A DNA stretch of 9,179 bases. Source: a bacterium. GTDB taxonomy: Bacteria; Myxococcota_A; Bradymonadia; UBA7976; UBA1532. Under the pieces are notes generated by a model, which saw only the letters and a program-made list of their open reading frames with translations, did not search any database and had not been told where the DNA came from. Below are positions 5,702 to 9,179 of this stretch, in pieces. Numbering within the stretch: position 1 is the stretch's first letter; every line of letters begins with the position of its first letter. The stretch is taken from assembly GCA_030424955.1 (NCBI GenBank), contig JAUHVS010000187.1, positions 1 to 9,179 on the forward strand. The letters run 5' to 3'. The translations under genes and the position numbers were made by a program.

Positions 5702-7279
5702 ATGACTGCGCTGCACACCCTGACCGCGACCCAGGTGCTCGCCGGCCTCGACGCCGGCGACTTCACCGCCGTCGAGCTCGTCGACGCGCTCATCGCGCGC
5801 ATCGAGGCCGTCGATCCCATCATCAACGCCCTGCCCGTCCGCCGCTTCGAGCGCGCCCGCGCCGAGGCCCGCGAGGCCGACGCCGCCCGCGCCAAGGGCG
5901 TAGGCGGCCCGCTGTGCGGCCTGCCCATCACCATCAAAGAGAACCTGGCCCTCGAGGGCTTTGATCTCACCCTGGGCATCGCCGCCCGCCGGGGCCGCCC
6001 GTCCGCCGTGGACGCCCCCGTGGTCGCCGCCCTGCGCGCCGCCGGCGCCATCGTCATCGGCAAGGGCAACGTGCCGCAGCTGCTGCTGGCCCAAGAGACC
6101 GAGAACCCCATCTGGGGCCTCACCCGCAACCCCTGGAAGACCACCCACAGCGCGGGCGGCTCCTCGGGCGGCGAGGCCGCGGCCGTCGCCGCGGGCTATG
6201 CGCCCCTGGGCATCGGCAGCGACATCGGCGGCAGCATCCGCATCCCCGCCCACTTCTGCGGGATCGTAGGCCTCAAGCCCACCGTCGATCGCTGGCCCGT
6301 GCGCGGCATGTACGGCGCCAACCCCGGCCAAGAGGTCGTGCGCAGCCAGCTCGGCCCGCTGGCCCGCAGCACCGCCGACATCGCGCTGATGCTGCAGGTG
6401 CTCGACCCCGTGCAGCTCGCCCGCACCGATCCCCGCGTGCCCCCCCTGCCCTTCGCCGATCCGGCCAGCCTGCCCCTGAAGGGCATGCGCATCGGCTGGT
6501 ACGACCACGACGGCTACCTGGCGCCCACACCGGCCCTGAAGCGCGCCGTGGCCGAGGCCCTCGACCACCTGCGCGCCGCCGGGGCGGTGCTCGTCCCCCT
6601 CACCCCGCCCGACGGCGGCGAGGTGCTCTACACCTGGCTCGCGGCCATCTCGGCCGACGGCGGCCGCACCATCGACCAGCAGCTTGAGGGCGCCGACGTC
6701 ATCCGGCAGCTCAAGCCGAGCAAGGCCATGCTCAAGCTGCCGGCCCCCGCCCGCGCCGCGGCCGCCAAGGTCATGGGCCTGATGGGCGAGCGGCGGGTGT
6801 CACGCCTGCTGCAGGTGATGGGCGAGAAGGGCGTGGACGCGCTGTGGCGGCTCACCAACGCCCGCACCGAGGCCCGCCTGGCGGAGCTCGACGCGTGGAA
6901 CGCCGCCGACGTGGACGTGGTGATCTGCCCGGCCCACTCGGTGCCCGCCATGCCCCACGGCGAGTCCGGCGACTTCGTGCTCGGCACCGGCTACCTCTTC
7001 CGCTACTCGCTGCTCGACTTCCCCGCCGGCAGCGTGCCCGTCACCCGGGCCCGCGCGGGCGAGATCGGCCACATGCAGCCCGGCGGTGACCGCGTGGAGC
7101 GCAAGCAGGCGGCCTTCGACGCCGCGAGCCTGGGCCTGCCCGTGGGCGTGCAGGTGGTGGCGCGGCCCTACCACGAGGCCCACGTCGTCGCGGTCATGGC
7201 CGCCATCGAGGCCGCCGCCCGCGCCCACAGCCCCGACTACCCCCACACCCCCGTCACCCCGGAGCCCATCGCCTCGTGA
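5702..7279 (+). CDS. Amidase-signature hydrolase, fatty acid amide hydrolase (FAAH)-like
   Basis: A 525-residue serine hydrolase of the amidase signature family, cleaving a carboxamide to acid and amine. The Ser-cisSer-Lys triad is complete: Lys79 in ITIKEN, Ser154 in GGSSGGE and nucleophile Ser178 in GSDIGGSIRIP. The spacings (75 and 24 residues) equal those of mammalian FAAH (Lys142, Ser217, Ser241). Similarity to FAAH extends beyond the core: DPRVPPLPF, a GWYDHDGY...PALKRAV stretch, SADGGR, LDFPAGSVPVT and SLGLPVGVQVVARPYHE near the C-terminus. There is no N-terminal membrane helix or signal peptide, so a soluble cytoplasmic enzyme is likely. N-acyl amides or similar lipid amides are the inferred substrates, but aryl or peptide amides are not excluded. 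The ATG has no Shine-Dalgarno. The stop codon overlaps the malQ GTG. Confidence 0.9.
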   Translation: MTALHTLTATQVLAGLDAGDFTAVELVDALIARIEAVDPIINALPVRRFERARAEAREADAARAKGVGGPLCGLPITIKENLALEGFDLTLGIAARRGRPSAVDAPVVAALRAAGAIVIGKGNVPQLLLAQETENPIWGLTRNPWKTTHSAGGSSGGEAAAVAAGYAPLGIGSDIGGSIRIPAHFCGIVGLKPTVDRWPVRGMYGANPGQEVVRSQLGPLARSTADIALMLQVLDPVQLARTDPRVPPLPFADPASLPLKGMRIGWYDHDGYLAPTPALKRAVAEALDHLRAAGAVLVPLTPPDGGEVLYTWLAAISADGGRTIDQQLEGADVIRQLKPSKAMLKLPAPARAAAAKVMGLMGERRVSRLLQVMGEKGVDALWRLTNARTEARLAELDAWNAADVDVVICPAHSVPAMPHGESGDFVLGTGYLFRYSLLDFPAGSVPVTRARAGEIGHMQPGGDRVERKQAAFDAASLGLPVGVQVVARPYHEAHVVAVMAAIEAAARAHSPDYPHTPVTPEPIAS

Positions 7280-8796
7280 GCATCACCCCGCCCGACCACA
7301 ACCCCCGCCGCTGCGGCGTGCTGCTGCACCCCACGTCCTTCCCCGGCCCCCACGGCGTCGGCGATCTGGGCGTCGAGGCTGAGCGGTTCATCGACTGGAT
7401 GGCCAGCGCCGACGTGCGCTGCTGGCAGGTGCTGCCCCTCGTGCCGCCCGGCGCGGGCAACTCGCCCTACTCGAGCTGGTCGGCCTTCGCGGCCAACCCC
7501 ATGCTCATCGACCTGCGCCAGCTCGCGGACGACGGCCTGCTGCCCCACAGCGACGTGGCCGCCGTGGTCGGCAGCCCGGCCCGGGTGGACTGGGCCGCCG
7601 CCTTCGACTTCAAGCCGCCGCGGCTGCGGCAGGCGGCCCGCGCGCTCCTGGACGGCCACCCCCTGCTGAGCGCCTTCAAGGCTTGGCGGGCCGAGCAGGC
7701 CAGCTGGCTCGAGGACGCCGCGCTGTTCGCCGTGCTGCGTGAGGTCACGGGCTACGCGCCCTGGTGGACCTGGCCCACGGCCCTGCGCGACCGTACGCCC
7801 GAGGCCCTCGCGGCCGCCCACGCCGAGCACCGCGCCGCCGTCGACGAGGCCTGCGCGCTGCAGTTCCTCTTCGACCGCCAGTGGGCCCGCCTGCGGGCCC
7901 GCTGCGCCGCCCATGACATTGAGATCATGGGGGATCTGCCGATCTACGTCGACGCCGACTCCGTGGACGTGTGGTGCAACCAGGGCCTGTTCCTGCTCGA
8001 CGACCAGGGCCGCCGCACCGAGGTGGCCGGCGTGCCCCCGGACGGCTTCAGCCCCACCGGCCAGCTGTGGGGCAACCCGCTGTACGACTGGGCCGCCATG
8101 GCGGAGGACGGCTACCGCTGGTGGGTGGAGCGCATGCGCCGGGCCATGGCCCTGCACGACCGCGTGCGCATCGACCACTTCCGCGCCTTCAGCGCCTACT
8201 GGGCGGTGCCCGCCGACGCCGAGGACGCCCGGTCGGGCCGCTGGGTCGACGGCCCGGGCCAGCCGGTGTTTGACGCCCTCAAGGCCGCCCTGGGCGAGCT
8301 GCCCATCGTCGCCGAGGACCTGGGCGTGGTGGATGACGGCGTGATCGCGCTCCTCGACAGCGCGGGCCTGCCGGGCATGAAGGTGCTGCAGTTCGCCTTC
8401 GGCGGCACCAGCGACAACCTCTACCTGCCCCACAACCACCCGGTGAACGCGGTGGTCTACCCCGGCACCCACGACAACGACACCACGCTCGGCTGGTGGC
8501 GCGCCGCCGACGGTCACACCCAGCACCACGTGCGCGTGTACTACGGCGTCGACGGCAGTGACATCGTGTGGGACTTCATCAAGTCGGCCATCGCCTCCCC
8601 CGCCGAGACCGCCATCGTGGCCGCGCAGGACCTGCTGTCCCTGGGCACGGAGGCCCGCATGAACATCCCGGCGGTGGCGGACGGGAACTGGGCGTGGCGG
8701 CTGCCCGACGCGGCCCTGCCCACCGCCATCACCGATCGGCTGCGCTTCCTGGTGCGGCTGTACGGGCGGGGCGCGGTGCACCAGTACCCGGGCTGA
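7276..8796 (+). CDS. malQ: 4-alpha-glucanotransferase (amylomaltase, GH77)
   Basis: Cytoplasmic disproportionating enzyme that transfers alpha-1,4-glucan segments between maltodextrins, used in maltose and glycogen metabolism. The product is 506 residues, close to Thermus amylomaltase (about 500), without the extra N-terminal domains of long MalQ forms. It begins with the typical GVLLHPTSFPGPHGVGDLG, then WQVLPLVPPGAGNSPYSSWSAF, GDLPIYVDADSVDVW, and the catalytic motifs RIDHFRAF (nucleophile Asp300), VAEDLG (acid/base Glu347, 47 residues later as in Thermus) and HDNDTTLGWW (Asp400). The last part, QDLLSLGTEARMNIPA and NWAWRL, is also standard. The GTG start overlaps the amidase stop in GTGA; a GGAG lies 11 bases upstream, so translational coupling is probable. 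No maltose transporter or glucan phosphorylase gene is visible nearby. Confidence 0.96.
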   Translation: MSITPPDHNPRRCGVLLHPTSFPGPHGVGDLGVEAERFIDWMASADVRCWQVLPLVPPGAGNSPYSSWSAFAANPMLIDLRQLADDGLLPHSDVAAVVGSPARVDWAAAFDFKPPRLRQAARALLDGHPLLSAFKAWRAEQASWLEDAALFAVLREVTGYAPWWTWPTALRDRTPEALAAAHAEHRAAVDEACALQFLFDRQWARLRARCAAHDIEIMGDLPIYVDADSVDVWCNQGLFLLDDQGRRTEVAGVPPDGFSPTGQLWGNPLYDWAAMAEDGYRWWVERMRRAMALHDRVRIDHFRAFSAYWAVPADAEDARSGRWVDGPGQPVFDALKAALGELPIVAEDLGVVDDGVIALLDSAGLPGMKVLQFAFGGTSDNLYLPHNHPVNAVVYPGTHDNDTTLGWWRAADGHTQHHVRVYYGVDGSDIVWDFIKSAIASPAETAIVAAQDLLSLGTEARMNIPAVADGNWAWRLPDAALPTAITDRLRFLVRLYGRGAVHQYPG

Positions 8797-8803
8797 TCAC
8801 GCC

Positions 8804-8833
8804 CTGAGCGCGCCCCACACCGGGCGTGCTCAG
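8804..8833. terminator. Strong 12-base-pair hairpin between malQ and the transporter gene
   Basis: CTGAGCGCGCCC (8804-8815) pairs with GGGCGTGCTCAG (8822-8833) around the 6-base loop CACACC; eleven pairs are Watson-Crick and one is G-T. It starts 7 bases after the malQ stop and its other arm includes the stop codon of the convergent transporter gene. It can form in transcripts from either direction, consistent with a shared bidirectional terminator, but no T-run follows on either strand. Confidence 0.6.
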
Positions 8834-9179
8834 GCGGCCGCCTCGGCCGGCTCGTCGGCGGCGTCAGACATGTGGCCGCCCAGCAGCCGCCCGAACGGCG
8901 CCGTGACCTCGTGCTGCTCGAGCATGATCTTCAGCACCGCCGTCAGCGGCGCCGCCAGGAACATGCCCGGCACCCCCCACAGCATCCCCCAGAAGATCAA
9001 GCCCAGCAGCACCGCCACGGGGTGCAGCTCCAGGCTCTCGCCCATCAGCCGCGGCTCGATGACGTTGCCCACCACCCCGTGCACGATGGCCGGCAGGCCG
9101 AAGACCAGGGCGTAGGTGACCCAGGTCGCGCTGGGGTCCAGCACCACCAGCGGCGCGGGCAGCAGCATGGCGACCACCG
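8830..9179 (-). CDS. AI-2E family transporter (PerM/YdiK-like), C-terminal part
   Basis: Inner-membrane permease of the AI-2E transporter family; the gene starts beyond the right edge, and 115 C-terminal residues are visible. The diagnostic block is present: NVIEPRLMGESLELHP (visible residues 38-53), then a hydrophobic segment LLGLIFWGMLWGVPGMF and LAAPLTAVLKI. Two to three membrane segments can be seen (about 5-13 with 20-36, 54-68, 69-82), followed by a polar, acidic cytoplasmic tail rich in Ala and Glu. Full members have about 340-380 residues and 7-8 membrane helices. The family name comes from an autoinducer-2 exporter (TqsA); other members act in ion/proton antiport or remain unassigned, so the substrate is open. 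It converges with malQ. Confidence 0.9.
   Translation of the reverse strand, partial: VVAMLLPAPLVVLDPSATWVTYALVFGLPAIVHGVVGNVIEPRLMGESLELHPVAVLLGLIFWGMLWGVPGMFLAAPLTAVLKIMLEQHEVTAPFGRLLGGHMSDAADEPAEAAA

Noticed and set aside
5557..6144. N-terminal extension of the peptidase frame upstream of 5556
   Set aside because: It is antisense to the amidase and has no domain. The lipoprotein signal and GGAG site identify 5556 as the start.
7237..8781. Long minus-strand open frame opposite malQ (514 codons)
   Set aside because: The plus strand encodes a full-length GH77 enzyme with all catalytic residues. The opposite frame is biased Gly/Val/His-rich sequence without motifs.

Overview
The window is very GC-rich, protein-dense bacterial chromosome. 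It holds five complete genes plus two that run off the ends, with almost no non-coding space; the longest gap is under 170 bases. Codon third positions are nearly all G or C, so long spurious open frames occur opposite every real gene. A lipobox-bearing exported peptidase suggests a cell with lipoprotein export, probably a diderm. The mix of GC content, a fatty-acid-amide-hydrolase-like amidase, an M49-like peptidase and a UPF0462 protein is compatible with a myxobacterium or a related high-GC group. That placement is an impression; no rRNA or marker gene is present.

Layout. Bases 2-1543 (+) encode most of a DmdC-type acyl-CoA dehydrogenase whose N-terminus lies outside the window. After a 169-base gap containing GC-rich inverted repeats comes a subgroup Ic aspartate aminotransferase (1713-2996, +), whose start is fixed by a GGAGG ribosome binding site. 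It converges on a leftward pair: a UPF0462 (C4orf33-like) protein (3023-3550, -) and, upstream of it, a lipoprotein resembling M49 dipeptidyl peptidase III (3559-5556, -). A 145-base divergent promoter region (5557-5701) separates this pair from a rightward pair: a FAAH-like amidase-signature hydrolase (5702-7279, +) and the 4-alpha-glucanotransferase MalQ (7276-8796, +). These two overlap in a GTGA junction. MalQ converges on the C-terminal part of an AI-2E family membrane transporter (8830-9179, -).

How the genes relate. The two pairs are probably each co-transcribed, as the overlap and the 8-base gap suggest. No single pathway joins the neighbourhood: fatty acyl-CoA oxidation, amino acid transamination, surface peptide metabolism, amide hydrolysis and maltodextrin metabolism lie side by side. 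Both convergent junctions are filled by compact GC-rich hairpins without a U-tract, which may act as shared bidirectional transcription barriers. I see no mobile element, CRISPR array, tRNA or rRNA. The part least explained by known biology is the M49-like lipoprotein paired with the UPF0462 protein.
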